Assembly: GCA_963799455.1 (NCBI GenBank)
Contig: CAWCXF010000008.1
Coordinates: 496,001-560,000 of the forward strand
Length of the DNA stretch: 64,000 bases
Direction: 5' to 3'
From: CAWCXF01 sp963799455
GTDB taxonomy: Bacteria > Pseudomonadota > Alphaproteobacteria > Rhodobacterales > Rhodobacteraceae
Position 1 is the first letter of the stretch. The number at the start of each line of letters is the position of its first letter. The translations under genes and the position numbers were made by a program. Below are positions 1 through 9,171 of this stretch, piece by piece. The notes under the pieces are model-generated. The model was not told where the DNA came from, did not search any database, and saw nothing but the letters and a program-made list of their open reading frames with translations.

Positions 1-289
1 ACCAACGCCGAGGCCGGACAGGATCGGCTCGGGTGGATCGAAAGGCCCTGCGACGACGCGCGCCGCACCCAGCCACCGGCCGCCGGGTAGCGCGGGGCGG
101 CCGGTGGCCGCTCACCGGGGAGGATCGGCTCGCGCCCGATCGTGCGGCGCGGCTCCGTCGCGGGCCGCGCGCGCCTCAGGCCGGTTCGTCGCGGTTCCAA
201 GCCCGACGGCGACGATCCCGGACGGCTCCGTTCCTCCCCTCGGTCTTCGTCGGCGCCGCGATCGTGCCCGAGCGACGGGCGGACGCGTC

Positions 290-850
290 CCTCTCATCGC
301 CGAGGCGTCGGGCCGGACGGCTCGGCGCGCGCGCTCGCCGATCTCGGACAGGATGGCGCGGAGCCTGTCGTGGTCGGGGTGGCGCAGGCCGCGACGAGGC
401 CGCCGTATCGGCCGCGGATTTCCTCGGCGCCCTCGTGGCCCATGATCGCGTCCGCGACGCCGGCCGAGGCGGCGGTCGGCACGCCGGCCTCGCGCAGGGT
501 ATCCTTCATCGCCACCTTGTCGCGGCACGGATGGGCGGTGGGGGCCGAGATGGCGTGGATGCCGCAGCGCTCGCGCACATGCGCCCCGATCACGGCCTCC
601 AGCCGGTCGACCCACATCCGCCTCCGGACCTCGCGTGCCGCCCGTTCGAGCGCGCCCTCGTCGGTCGGCGAGGCGATCGTCCGGTCGCCGCCGAGCCGGC
701 CATCGAGCTCGTCGTCGAGCCGCTCTGGCGGCCGGTCGCCGGCCCCGATCCCTTGCGCCCCGACCGAGGCCGGGACGCGGACGAACTCGCGCTGGCTGGC
801 GGGGAAGCCCGGATCGGGGACGATGGCGTTTGCGGGGACGGCCTCCATGC
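290..850 (-). pseudogene. Relic of an ATP-grasp ligase gene
   Basis: Reading the minus strand from 848 gives a stretch that looks like the pre-ATP-grasp and linker part of an ATP-grasp ligase. It includes CRDKVAMKDTLREAGVP followed by a degraded SAGVADA segment, the usual lead-in to the ATP-binding fold. After about residue 140 the similarity breaks up: a piece ending RLRAILSEIGERA continues in another frame, and no complete ATP-binding domain can be assembled. No start codon, ribosome site or intact end is evident. It lies just downstream of a broken carboxylate-amine ligase on the same strand, so the two probably formed an amide-forming operon. The family is recognised from remembered ATP-grasp patterns; substrate unknown. 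Confidence 0.5.
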
Positions 851-859
851 GCTCGGCCC

Positions 860-1229
860 CCTCGGCGTCGCCCCCGGCGGCGGGCAGCAGGAGGAGGGCA
901 GCAGGAGGAGGACCGGCCTCGCTCGCCCCGGTGGACGCGCGTGACCTCCCGCTCCGTCCGCGGTGAGCGCCGCGCGCCCTCCTGCTCGCGCCAGAGCTGG
1001 ATCCGCCCCCGGACCAGATCGGTGGACGCGTCGGCCTCGGGGGCCGGGAAGAGCGAAGGCACCTTCTCGTGGATCGCGTCGCGCATGGTCGGGCTGCCGA
1101 CGAAGCCGTGGGCGAGCGCGTCGAGATGCCCGAGCCTCGTGTCGCGGCGAGGTCGTCGAGGATCTCCTGCCAGTCGTTCCAGCTCTCGGACGTCTCGGAC
1201 GGGCCCGAGCGCGCCGGGCCGCCGATGAC
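860..1229 (-). other. Degraded coding-like stretch between the two relics
   Basis: The minus strand carries protein-like blocks in shifting frames: ESWNDWQEILDDLAAT around 1140-1195, then PTMRDAIHEKVPSLF and a segment ending GRIQLWREQEG around 1000-1090. These look like former coding sequence rather than random GC-rich DNA. I cannot name the family. They may be the N-terminal part of the ATP-grasp protein or a third gene of the same decayed operon. Confidence 0.35.
882..909. repeat. 14-bp direct duplication
   Basis: Two exact tandem copies of GGGCAGCAGGAGGA occupy 882-895 and 896-909. The unit is not a multiple of three, so it would shift any reading frame crossing it. It sits inside the decay zone and fits slippage-driven erosion. 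Confidence 0.8.
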
Positions 1230-1770
1230 GATCGGCCCGATCGCCTCGGGCCCCCGTGTCGTGGCCCTCCCGGGACGGCGAGGAGGACGGCCGCGCCGAG
1301 AGCGGCGGCGTGAGGCAGGCGACCCGGCCCATCAGGCCGACGCGCAGGTCGCGACCCTCGATCCCCGCCTGGACGTGCATGCCGCGGATCGCCACGCGCC
1401 GCGCGACCGTCCGGCGCTCGGCGCTCGGCGCTCGGCGCTCGGCTCCCAAAATGCGGTGACGGCCCAGGTCAGCCGGCTGCTGCTCCTTCCGGTGCGCCCA
1501 AGGGTGGGTGGGGCGGCGATCATCCGCATCCCGTGCGCCGCGGCCGCCGCCGCGACCGCCTGCCTGAGATTCCGGGCGCTCGGAGCGGGCCTCGGCGAGG
1601 GTGCGGCAGACCCCGGTGCCGATCTCGACCCGGCCGTGGACGACCTCGTGCGCGACCCCGGGGCCGAGGCGCTCCTCGCACCGAGCCACGAACGCGGCCG
1701 GCCGCCCGGCGTCGATGAGCGGGCGCTCCACCTCGGTCCCGATGGAGATCGCCTCGCCCGGGGCGCCCAT
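1230..1770 (-). pseudogene. Relic of a YbdK-type carboxylate-amine ligase (GCS2 family)
   Basis: From an ATG at 1770 the minus strand reads SIGTEVERPLIDAG, then a CEERLG block and EIGTGVCRTLAEAR. It drops into another frame for AVAAAAAAHGMRMIAA and returns for PTHPWAHRKEQQ and GMHVQAGIEGRDLRVGLM. These blocks appear in the order expected for YbdK-like glutamate-cysteine-ligase-related enzymes (SIG-EEE start, CxTxxEA-like segment, GMHVHVGI motif). The expected acidic EEE and several core residues are replaced. About half the usual ~370-residue length is covered, with at least two frame changes and a 7-bp repeat expansion inside. It is almost certainly non-functional. Family assignment is fairly secure; boundaries are approximate. 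Confidence 0.6.
1413..1440. repeat. 7-bp tandem repeat, four copies
   Basis: Four exact copies of GGCGCTC run from 1413 to 1440 inside the carboxylate-amine ligase relic. Because 7 is not divisible by 3, each added copy shifts the frame. This is a plausible inactivating expansion. Confidence 0.9.
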
Positions 1771-2510
1771 CGTCCCCTCCCCGCGTCGCGGCCGGCGTTC
1801 CGCGGGGCGCCGCGGCCTGTCGGGCCGGCGTCCGGGCTGCGGGCTCCGATCGCAGGGCCGGCCGGCGCCGGATGCCCTTCGAGCGGCCCGCGACCCTCGA
1901 GGGCCGCGAGGCCCGCCCGCCGCCGGCATGAGGTCGTGGGCCGCCGATCTCGGGTCGCAAGCCCGGCTGGGCGCCCCGCCTCGGCGCCTGCTCCTCCCCG
2001 TCGGGGGCGCCCGCGCCGCCTTCCGCTTGGAAAGGGCCGCGCGGAGGCCCTTCGGCGCGATCGGCGGGGGCGGCCCGTGCCGGTCCGACGCGGCCGATGC
2101 GCGCCGCCTCGATCGCCGACCTGCGTCGCGGCTGGGCTCGCGGGGGCGGCGGAGCGGCTCGCCGCGGGCAGCCCGACCCTCGCTCGGATCGACCGGGGCG
2201 AGGCCTGCGGCCCGCGCATCCTCGACGCCACCGGCGCCGGCGCGCGAGGCTAGGGTCGCGGGTGCCGGCGCGGGCCGCCATCATTCGAGGGGGCGCGGCG
2301 ACGGCACGGCGCCCTTTGCTCGTCACCCCCCGCAGCCGCCGCCATCGTGAGGGGCCACGGCCCGGGCGCCGGCCGCCCGACCGGCCCGTCATCGCGTCCC
2401 CTCGGAGCGCCGGGGGCGATCCGAGCCTCCGGGCGTCATCGAGCGGGTGACGACCGGACCGCCTTCCCCTAGACCGGGAGGCCAGGGCGTGGCGACCGGC
2501 CCCGTCGCCC
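1771..2510. other. GC-rich spacer, no gene recognised
   Basis: Long open frames exist on both strands, but all give Arg/Ala/Pro/Gly-rich low-complexity translations with no recognisable motif or start context. I see no gene here. Confidence 0.6.
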
Positions 2511-2598
2511 GGATCCTCGAGGGCCGGATCCCCGGGGGCCAGATCTCGGGGGCCGCATCTCGGGGGCCGGATCCTCGGGGGCGGGATCCTCGGGGGCC
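2511..2598. repeat. Tandem array of six 14-15 bp GATC-centred units upstream of glgC
   Basis: Six adjacent units read GGATCCTCGAGGGCC, GGATCCCCGGGGGCC, AGATCTCGGGGGCC, GCATCTCGGGGGCC, GGATCCTCGGGGGCG and GGATCCTCGGGGGCC. Each combines a six-base core (GGATCC in four units, AGATCT and GCATCT in the others) with a G5-C tail. The array ends about 30 bases before the glgC start codon, so it lies where the promoter or leader should be. A slippage product or a cluster of binding sites are both possible. Confidence 0.85.
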
Positions 2599-2629
2599 GC
2601 CGAGGGCGCCGGTCATGGGAGGGTGAGGG

Positions 2630-3895
2630 ATGACGGACAAGCGCACGCAGCCGCTGGCTCGGGACGCGATGGCCTACGTGCTCGCCGGCGGCCGCGGCAG
2701 CCGGCTCAAGGAGCTGACCGACAAGCGCGCCAAGCCCGCGGTCTATTTCGGCGGCAAGACGCGGATCATCGACTTCGCGCTGTCGAACGCGCTCAACTCC
2801 GGCATCCGGCGCATGGGGGTGGCGACCCAGTACAAGGCCCACTCCCTCATCCGCCACCTCCAGCGCGGCTGGAACTTCCTGCGCCCCGAGCGCAACGAGA
2901 GCTTCGACATCCTGCCGGCGTCCCAGCGCGTGTCCGAGACCCAATGGTACGAGGGCACGGCCGACGCGGTGTTCCAGAACATCGACATCATCGAGAGCTA
3001 CGCGCCCGAGTTCATGGTGATCCTCGCGGGCGACCACGTCTACAAGATGGACTACGAGCTGATGCTGCGCCAGCACGTCGAGGCGGGCGCCGACGTGACC
3101 GTGGGCTGCCTGGAGGTGCCGCGGATGGAGGCCGTGGCCTTCGGGGTGATGCACGTCGACGAGCGCGACCGCATCACCGCCTTCGTCGAGAAGCCCGCCG
3201 ACCCGCCCTGCATCCCGGGCCAGCCGGACACCGCGCTCGCCTCGATGGGGATCTACGTGTTCGCCACCCGCTTCCTAATGGACGAGCTGAGGCGCGACGC
3301 GGCCCAGCCCGGCTCGAAGCGCGACTTCGGCGGCGACATCGTCCCCCACATCGTGAAGCACGGGAACGCGGTCGCGCACCGCTTCTCGGCCTCCTGCGTG
3401 CGCTCGTCGCACGAGGCCGCGTCCTACTGGCGCGACGTGGGCACGGTGGACGCCTACTGGGAGGCCAACATCGACCTCACCGACGTGGTCCCCGAGCTCG
3501 ACCTCTACGACACCTCCTGGCCGATCTGGACCTACGCCGAGCTCAAGCCGCCCGCCAAGTTCGTCCACGACGAGGACGGGCGCCGCGGCATGGCGGTCTC
3601 GAGCCTGGTGTCGGGCGACTGCATCGTCTCGGGAGCCGAGCTGAGGCGCTCCCTCGTGGGCACCGGCGCGCGGATCAACTCGCACGCCGAGCTCCACGAG
3701 GCCGTGCTCCTGCCCGAGGTGACGATCGGACGCGGCGCGCGGCTCGCCAGGGTCGTGGTGGACCGCGGCGTGAGCATCCCGCAGGACCTCGTGGTGGGGG
3801 ACGACGCCGCGCTCGACGCCCGCCGCTTCCGCCGCACCGACCGCGGCGTGTGCCTGATCACGCAGCCCATGATCGACCGGCTCGGGGACCGGTGA
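2630..3895 (+). CDS. glgC: Glucose-1-phosphate adenylyltransferase (ADP-glucose pyrophosphorylase)
   Basis: Makes ADP-glucose from glucose-1-phosphate and ATP, the committed and normally allosterically controlled step of bacterial glycogen synthesis. The 421-residue product has the length and order of GlgC: nucleotidyltransferase signature GGRGSRLKELTDKRAKP at residues 20-36, an FGGKTRIIDFALSN block, the AGDHVYKMDYE sugar-nucleotide motif, and a C-terminal left-handed beta-helix half. The ATG at 2630 follows GAGGGTGAGGG, a good ribosome site. The stop overlaps the GTG start of glgA, so the pair is translationally coupled. The array of GATC-centred repeats lies immediately upstream. Confidence 0.96.
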   Translation: MTDKRTQPLARDAMAYVLAGGRGSRLKELTDKRAKPAVYFGGKTRIIDFALSNALNSGIRRMGVATQYKAHSLIRHLQRGWNFLRPERNESFDILPASQRVSETQWYEGTADAVFQNIDIIESYAPEFMVILAGDHVYKMDYELMLRQHVEAGADVTVGCLEVPRMEAVAFGVMHVDERDRITAFVEKPADPPCIPGQPDTALASMGIYVFATRFLMDELRRDAAQPGSKRDFGGDIVPHIVKHGNAVAHRFSASCVRSSHEAASYWRDVGTVDAYWEANIDLTDVVPELDLYDTSWPIWTYAELKPPAKFVHDEDGRRGMAVSSLVSGDCIVSGAELRRSLVGTGARINSHAELHEAVLLPEVTIGRGARLARVVVDRGVSIPQDLVVGDDAALDARRFRRTDRGVCLITQPMIDRLGDR

Positions 3896-5340
3896 GGATC
3901 CTCTCGGTCGCCTCCGAGGCGCACCCGCTCGTCAAGACGGGCGGGCTCGCGGACGTCGCGGGCGCCCTGCCGGCCGCGCTCGCGCGCCTGGGCGTCGAGA
4001 CGCGCACGCTCCTGCCCGCCTATCCGGGCGTCCTGTCCGGGACCGGCGGCGGCGAGGTCGTCCATCGCTGGGCCGACCTCCACGGCGGCCCGGCGGCGCT
4101 GCGCCGCGCCGAGGCGGCGGGGCTCGCGCTCCTCCTGCTGGACGCGCCGCACCTCTACGACCGGCCGGGCGGCCCTTACGCCGACCCCTCGGGCGCGGAC
4201 CACCCCGACAACTGGCGGCGCTTCGCGGCGCTCTGCCGGGCCGGGGCCGACATCGCCCGGGGCGCCGTGCCCGAGCTCCGCCCCGACCTCGTGCACGCGC
4301 ATGACTGGCAGGCCGCCATGACCGCCGCGTTCCTCCGCTACGACGGCACGCCCGTGCCGAGCGTGGTGACGATCCACAACCTCGCCTTCCAGGGGCGGTT
4401 CGAGGCGGGCGTCTTCCCCGCGCTCGGGCTTCCGCCGCGGGCCTTCTCGATCGACGGCGTCGAGTACTACGGCGGCGTGGGCTTCCTGAAGGCGGGGCTG
4501 AGGCTCGCCGACGCCATCACCACCGTGAGCCCCACCTACGCCGAGGAGATCCTCACGCCCGCGGGCGGCATGGGGCTCGGCGGCCTGCTGGCGGACCGGG
4601 CCGGGGCGCTGCGCGGCATCGTCAACGGCATCGACACCGAGGTCTGGGATCCGGCGGCCGACCCCCACCTGCCCGCCCCCTTCTCGCGCGAGGATCTCGC
4701 CCCCCGGCAGGCCGATCGCCGCGCGCTCGAGGCGCGGTTCGGGCTCGACGCCGACGACGCGCCCGTCTTCGTCGTCGTCAGCCGCCTCACCGGGCAGAAG
4801 GGGATCGACCTCCTCGTCGGCGCGGCCGATCCCCTCGTGGCCGCGGGCGGCAAGCTCGCGGTCCTCGGCACGGGCGAGCCGGCGCTGGAGCGGGCGCTCG
4901 CCGCCGCCGCCGAGCGCCACCCCGGCCGGATCGGCGTGGCCATCGCCTATGACGAGCCGCTCGCCCACCTCATGCAGGGCGGCGGCGACGCGATCCTCGT
5001 GCCGTCGCGCTTCGAGCCCTGCGGGCTCACGCAGCTCTGCGGCCTGCGCTACGGCACCGTGCCGGTGGTGGCCCGCACGGGCGGCCTCGCCGACACGGTG
5101 ATCGACGCCAATCACGCCGCGCTCGCGGCCGGCGTCGCCACCGGGCTCCAGTTCCCGCCCGGCGACGGGCCCGCGCTCGAAAGGGCCGTCCGCCGGGCGG
5201 TGGACCTCCACCGCACCCCCGGCGCCTGGGCCGGGCTGCGCCGCGAGGGCATGAGGGCCGATGTCTCGTGGGACCGCAGCGCCGCCGCCTACGCCGCCCT
5301 CTACCGGGGGCTCGTGAGCGCCCGGAGGTCGCCCCCGTGA
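3892..5340 (+). CDS. glgA: Glycogen synthase (ADP-glucose dependent, GT5)
   Basis: Transfers glucose from ADP-glucose to growing alpha-1,4-glucan. The 482-residue protein starts at a GTG overlapping the glgC stop by four bases and shows the GlgA N-terminal motif SVASEAHPLVKTGGLADV (substrate-binding KTGGL at residues 15-19), HDWQAAM, SRLTGQKGIDLL, and the C-terminal nucleotide-site block SRFEPCGLTQLCGLRYGTVP with ARTGGLADTV. Length is normal for bacterial GlgA. Branching and debranching enzyme genes are not adjacent, so the rest of glycogen metabolism must lie elsewhere. Confidence 0.95.
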   Translation: MRILSVASEAHPLVKTGGLADVAGALPAALARLGVETRTLLPAYPGVLSGTGGGEVVHRWADLHGGPAALRRAEAAGLALLLLDAPHLYDRPGGPYADPSGADHPDNWRRFAALCRAGADIARGAVPELRPDLVHAHDWQAAMTAAFLRYDGTPVPSVVTIHNLAFQGRFEAGVFPALGLPPRAFSIDGVEYYGGVGFLKAGLRLADAITTVSPTYAEEILTPAGGMGLGGLLADRAGALRGIVNGIDTEVWDPAADPHLPAPFSREDLAPRQADRRALEARFGLDADDAPVFVVVSRLTGQKGIDLLVGAADPLVAAGGKLAVLGTGEPALERALAAAAERHPGRIGVAIAYDEPLAHLMQGGGDAILVPSRFEPCGLTQLCGLRYGTVPVVARTGGLADTVIDANHAALAAGVATGLQFPPGDGPALERAVRRAVDLHRTPGAWAGLRREGMRADVSWDRSAAAYAALYRGLVSARRSPP

Positions 5341-5803
5341 CCCCCGCGGCGGCGGGAGGCCCGTCCCGTCCGGATTCCTGCGGCCGGCGCGCGGCGCGGC
5401 GGGCTCGCGCACCACGGACGGCTCGGGCCGCGCCGGCGCGCGGCCACGGCTGCGACCAGGCGCCATGACGGCGGCGCCGCCGCGCCAGGGGTCTCGGGCC
5501 GGGACCGCGATGGCGATGCGCCCGGGGCGGAGGTCGTCGGCGGTGCGCCCGACCGGTCCACCGCTGCGCGGGGCGCGGCGTCCTGCCCCGTGGCGACGAG
5601 GCCTCGTCGCCGCGAGCGCGGCTTTCCGCTTGGTGGCGCCATGGCGGGCCGGTATGGATCGCCGCACGAGAGCCCGGCCGGAACCGGGAGCGAGGAGGAG
5701 CGGCCGCGGCGCCCGGCTCGTCGGGTCGCGGGTCCGGCGGCGCCCTCGACATCCACGCGCCGCCCCCGGCGGGGCGCGCGAGCCCTGGAGGAGCGCCGCC
5801 GCG
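5341..5803. other. GC-rich spacer, no gene recognised
   Basis: 463 bases between glgA and the sugar-acid operon. Translations in all frames are low-complexity Arg/Ala/Pro/Gly. The last 20 bases supply a CTGGAGGAG ribosome site for the next gene; any promoter of that operon would lie here but I cannot point to one. Confidence 0.6.
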
Positions 5804-7012
5804 ATGAGGATCACCGCGATCGAGACCTACCGGGTCGAGGCGTTCCCCAACGTGCTGTGGGCGCATGTCGAGACCGACGCCGGCGTCACGGGCCTCGGCG
5901 AGACCTTCTACGGCGCGGGCGCGGTCGAGGCGCATGTCCACGACACGCTCGCCGCGCGGCTGCTCGGCCAGGATCCGCTGCGGATCGAGGCGCTGCACAA
6001 GGAGATGCTCGCCCTGCCGATGGCGCAGGCCTCGACCGGCGTCGAGACCCGCGCGGCCTCGGCGATCGACATCGCGCTGTGGGACATCCTCGGCAAGCTC
6101 TGCGGCCAGCCGGTGCACCAGATGCTGGGCGGGCTCTGCGCCGAGCGGCTGCGGGTCTACAACACCTGCGCCGGCACGCGCTACGTCCGCACCGCGCGCA
6201 TCCGGCCGGTGGACACCTGGAACCTCGACGCGCCCGGCGAGCGGACGGGGCCTCACGAGGATCTCGACGCCTTCATGACCCGCGCCGGGGAGCTCGCGGA
6301 GGAGCTGCTGGGCGAGGGCATCGCGGCGATGAAGATCTGGCCCTTCGACCCGGCCGCGATGGAGAACCGCGGGCTGCACATCACCGCCGATCAGATGCGC
6401 GCCGCGATCCGGCCCTTCGAGCTGATCCGCGAGGCGGTGGGCGAGCGCATGGAGATCATGGTCGAGCTGCACTCGCTCTGGACCCTGCCGATGGCGAAGC
6501 GGATCGCCCGCGCGCTCGAGCCGTTCGAGCCCACCTGGTTCGAGGATCCGATCCGCATGACCTCGCCCCAGGCGCTCGCGGAGTTCGCCCGCTCGACCCC
6601 CGTGTGGACCTGCGCCTCCGAGACGCTGGGCACGCGACACGCCTACAAGGACTACCTCGACCGCGACGCGGCCCACGTCGTGATGGCCGACCTCTCCTGG
6701 ACCGGGGGGCTCACCGAGGGGCGCAAGATCGCGGCGATGGCCGAGACCTATCACCGCCCCTTCGCGCCGCACGACTGCATCGGCCCCGTGGGCTTCGCGG
6801 CGGCCGTCCACATGTCGTTCAGCCAGCCCAACACGCTGATCCAGGAGAGCGTGCGCGCCTTCACCCGTGGCTGGTACCGCGAGCTCGTCACCGAGGTGCC
6901 GCGCATCGAGGCGGGCCACGTCCTGCCCATGGAGGGGCCGGGCCTCGGCACCGAGCTGGTGCCCGGCTTCTTCGAGCGGTCCGACCTCTCCGTCCGCCGC
7001 TCCGAACCCTGA
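5804..7012 (+). CDS. Enolase-superfamily sugar-acid dehydratase (mandelate racemase/muconate lactonizing type)
   Basis: 402 residues with the two-domain enolase-superfamily layout: N-terminal capping domain (residues 1-120, including AIDIALWDILGKL) and a barrel with AAMKIWPFD (catalytic lysine region), MVELHSLW, WFEDPI and ASETLGT as likely metal-binding acidic positions, and the C-terminal FAPHDCIGPVG histidine motif of the mandelate racemase subgroup. These enzymes usually dehydrate or racemise acid sugars. GGAGG precedes the chosen ATG. The two following genes encode gluconate/idonate-type dehydrogenases only 10 bases and -1 base away, so a hexonate substrate is likely; the exact one cannot be read from sequence. 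Confidence 0.85.
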   Translation: MRITAIETYRVEAFPNVLWAHVETDAGVTGLGETFYGAGAVEAHVHDTLAARLLGQDPLRIEALHKEMLALPMAQASTGVETRAASAIDIALWDILGKLCGQPVHQMLGGLCAERLRVYNTCAGTRYVRTARIRPVDTWNLDAPGERTGPHEDLDAFMTRAGELAEELLGEGIAAMKIWPFDPAAMENRGLHITADQMRAAIRPFELIREAVGERMEIMVELHSLWTLPMAKRIARALEPFEPTWFEDPIRMTSPQALAEFARSTPVWTCASETLGTRHAYKDYLDRDAAHVVMADLSWTGGLTEGRKIAAMAETYHRPFAPHDCIGPVGFAAAVHMSFSQPNTLIQESVRAFTRGWYRELVTEVPRIEAGHVLPMEGPGLGTELVPGFFERSDLSVRRSEP

Positions 7013-7022
7013 GGGACCGCCC

Positions 7023-7790
7023 ATGAGCCTGCACCTCTTCGACCTCACCGGCAGGACGGCGCTCGTCACCGGCTCCTCGCGCGGGCTCGGGCGCGCCTTC
7101 GCCGAGGGCCTCGCGGGCGCCGGCGCGCGGGTGGTGCTCAACGGCGTCGATCCGGCCCGGCTGGAGGCCGCGGCGGACGAGATGCGCGGCGCCGGCCACG
7201 ACGTGCTCACGGCCGCCTTCGACGTCGCGGACGAGGCGGCGGTGGTCGCGGCCTTCGAGCGGCTCGACACCGAGGGGGTGGAGGTCTCCATCCTGGTCAA
7301 CAACGCCGGTATCCAGCACCGCCAGCCGATGCTGGAGCTGGCCACCGAGGACTGGCGGCGCGTCATCGAGGTCAACCTCACCGCGGCCTTCGTCGTGGGG
7401 CGCGAGGCGGCGCGGCGCATGGCGCCCCGCGGCGCGGGCAAGATCGTCAACGTGGGCTCGCTGACCTCCGAGCTCGCGCGGGCCACGATCGCGCCCTACA
7501 CGGTGGCCAAGGGCGGCATCAAGATGCTGACGAAGGCGATGGCGGCCGAGTGGGGCCCCTCGAACATCCAAGCCAACGCGATCGGGCCGGGCTACATGAT
7601 CACCGACATGAACGAGGCGCTGATCGCCGACCCCGCCTTCGACGCCTGGGTCCGCGCGCGCACCCCCGCCGGGCGCTGGGGGCGGCCCGAGGAGCTGACG
7701 GGCACCGTGATCTACCTCGCCTCGGAGGCGTCGAACTACGTCTCGGGCCAGATCGTCTACGCCGACGGCGGCATGATCTCGGTGCTCTGA
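7023..7790 (+). CDS. idnO: Gluconate 5-dehydrogenase-like short-chain dehydrogenase
   Basis: A 255-residue classical SDR. Features visible: cofactor motif TGSSRGLGRAFAEGLA near residue 16, NNAG, the catalytic serine in NVGSLTSE, and YTVAKGG with the Tyr-x-x-x-Lys pair. The C-terminal block GRWGRPEELTGTVIYLASEA followed by SNYVSGQ is characteristic of IdnO/gluconate 5-dehydrogenases, which interconvert 5-ketogluconate and gluconate. Its stop codon shares a base with the start of the idonate-dehydrogenase-like gene. Function as 5-ketogluconate reductase is inferred from family plus neighbours. Confidence 0.85.
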   Translation: MSLHLFDLTGRTALVTGSSRGLGRAFAEGLAGAGARVVLNGVDPARLEAAADEMRGAGHDVLTAAFDVADEAAVVAAFERLDTEGVEVSILVNNAGIQHRQPMLELATEDWRRVIEVNLTAAFVVGREAARRMAPRGAGKIVNVGSLTSELARATIAPYTVAKGGIKMLTKAMAAEWGPSNIQANAIGPGYMITDMNEALIADPAFDAWVRARTPAGRWGRPEELTGTVIYLASEASNYVSGQIVYADGGMISVL

Positions 7791-8833
7791 TGCGCGCCGT
7801 CATCATCCACGCCGCCGGCGACCTGCGCGTCGAGGACCGTCCCGAGCCCGCCGCGCCCGGCCCCGGCGAGGTGCGCGTCGGGATCGCCCGAGGCGGGATC
7901 TGCGGCTCGGACCTGCACTACCTCCACCATGGCGGCTTCGGCGCGGTGCGGCTGCGCGAGCCGATGGCGCTCGGCCACGAGGCGGCGGGCGTGGTGGAGG
8001 CGGTCGGCGCGGGCGTCGAGGGGCTGGCCCTCGGCGACCGCGTGGCGGTGAACCCCTCGCGGCCCTGCGGGGCCTGCGCCTCCTGCCGTCGCGGCCTGCG
8101 CAACCACTGCCTCGACATGCGCTTCAGCGGCTCGGCGATGCGCATGCCGCACGAGGAGGGGCTTTTCCGCGAGGCGGTCGTCGTCCCGGCCGCGCAGGCC
8201 GTGCGCCTGAGCGCGCAGGCCGACCTCGGCCGCGCGGCCTGCGCCGAGCCGCTCGCGGTGGGCCTGCACGCGGCGCGCCGGGCGGGCTCGCTGCTGGGCG
8301 CGCGGGTGCTCGTCTCGGGCTGCGGGCCGATCGGCTGCCTGACGGTGGCGGCCGCGCGGCACGCCGGCGCGTCCCACGTCGTGGCGACCGACCTCGCGCC
8401 CGAGGCGCTGGCGGTGGCCGAGGCGATGGGGGCGCACGAGACCATCGACCTTTCGGCCTCGCCGCAGGGCCTCGACCCCTGGCGCGCGGGCAAGGGCCGC
8501 GTCGACGTGGCCTTCGAGTGCTCGGGCGCGGCACCCGCGCTCCGGGCCGCCTGCGAGGCGCTGCGCCCGCGGGGCGCTCTCGTCACGGTGGGCCTGGGGC
8601 CCGACGTGCCGCTGCCCCTGGGGCTCGTCGTGACCAAGGAGATCGCGCTGCGCGGCAGCTTCCGCTTCGACGAGGAGTTCGCCCTGGCCGCCGACCTGAT
8701 CGACCGCGGCGCGATCGACCTGGGCCCCCTCGTCACCCACGCGCTTCCCGCCGAGGACGCGGCCGCGGCCTTCGCGATCGCCTCCGACCGCAGGCGCGCG
8801 ATGAAGGTGCAGCTCCGCTTCCGGGAGCCCTGA
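7790..8833 (+). CDS. idnD: L-idonate 5-dehydrogenase-like zinc alcohol dehydrogenase
   Basis: 347 residues, medium-chain zinc dehydrogenase. Visible: catalytic-zinc GGICGSDLHYLHHGG, GHEAAGVVEAVG, the structural-zinc cysteines in CGACASCRRGLRNHC, CAEPLAVGLHA and a Rossmann motif VLVSGCGPIGCLT. GICGSDLHY with this spacing is typical of idonate/sorbitol dehydrogenases. The ATG overlaps the previous stop by one base. Together with the SDR it would take idonate to 5-ketogluconate to gluconate; the upstream dehydratase would feed or drain that route. Confidence 0.85.
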   Translation: MRAVIIHAAGDLRVEDRPEPAAPGPGEVRVGIARGGICGSDLHYLHHGGFGAVRLREPMALGHEAAGVVEAVGAGVEGLALGDRVAVNPSRPCGACASCRRGLRNHCLDMRFSGSAMRMPHEEGLFREAVVVPAAQAVRLSAQADLGRAACAEPLAVGLHAARRAGSLLGARVLVSGCGPIGCLTVAAARHAGASHVVATDLAPEALAVAEAMGAHETIDLSASPQGLDPWRAGKGRVDVAFECSGAAPALRAACEALRPRGALVTVGLGPDVPLPLGLVVTKEIALRGSFRFDEEFALAADLIDRGAIDLGPLVTHALPAEDAAAAFAIASDRRRAMKVQLRFREP

Positions 8834-9171
8834 GGCCCCGGCCCCGATCGCACGGCCGGACGGGGAGGAGACGCCGACCGCGCTCTTGCGAGCGATGGCC
8901 GGGCGCGCCGGCGCCGAGACCGACCGCGCCGACCCGCACGGGCGAGGCCGACCGCGGGCGTCCCGCCGGGCCGGCGGATGGCGGGCCGGGTCGGGCGATG
9001 GGGCAGGGCGTGGCGGCTCGCTCCCGGCGGACCGGCGCATCGTCGCGCGGCTCCGAGCGGTCCTGACTGGCGTGCCCGCCGGCTTCCGGCGCCGCGCGGG
9101 CCGGGTCCGATCCGGATCGTCGCCGGGCGGGCGGCCGAGGGGCCCGGGCCCCCTCCCGCGGGAGCCCCGGC
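8834..9171. other. Convergent GC-rich spacer, nothing recognised
   Basis: 338 bases between the convergent idnD-like gene and topoisomerase IB. No gene, no clear T-tailed terminator and no repeat longer than chance seen. Confidence 0.55.
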
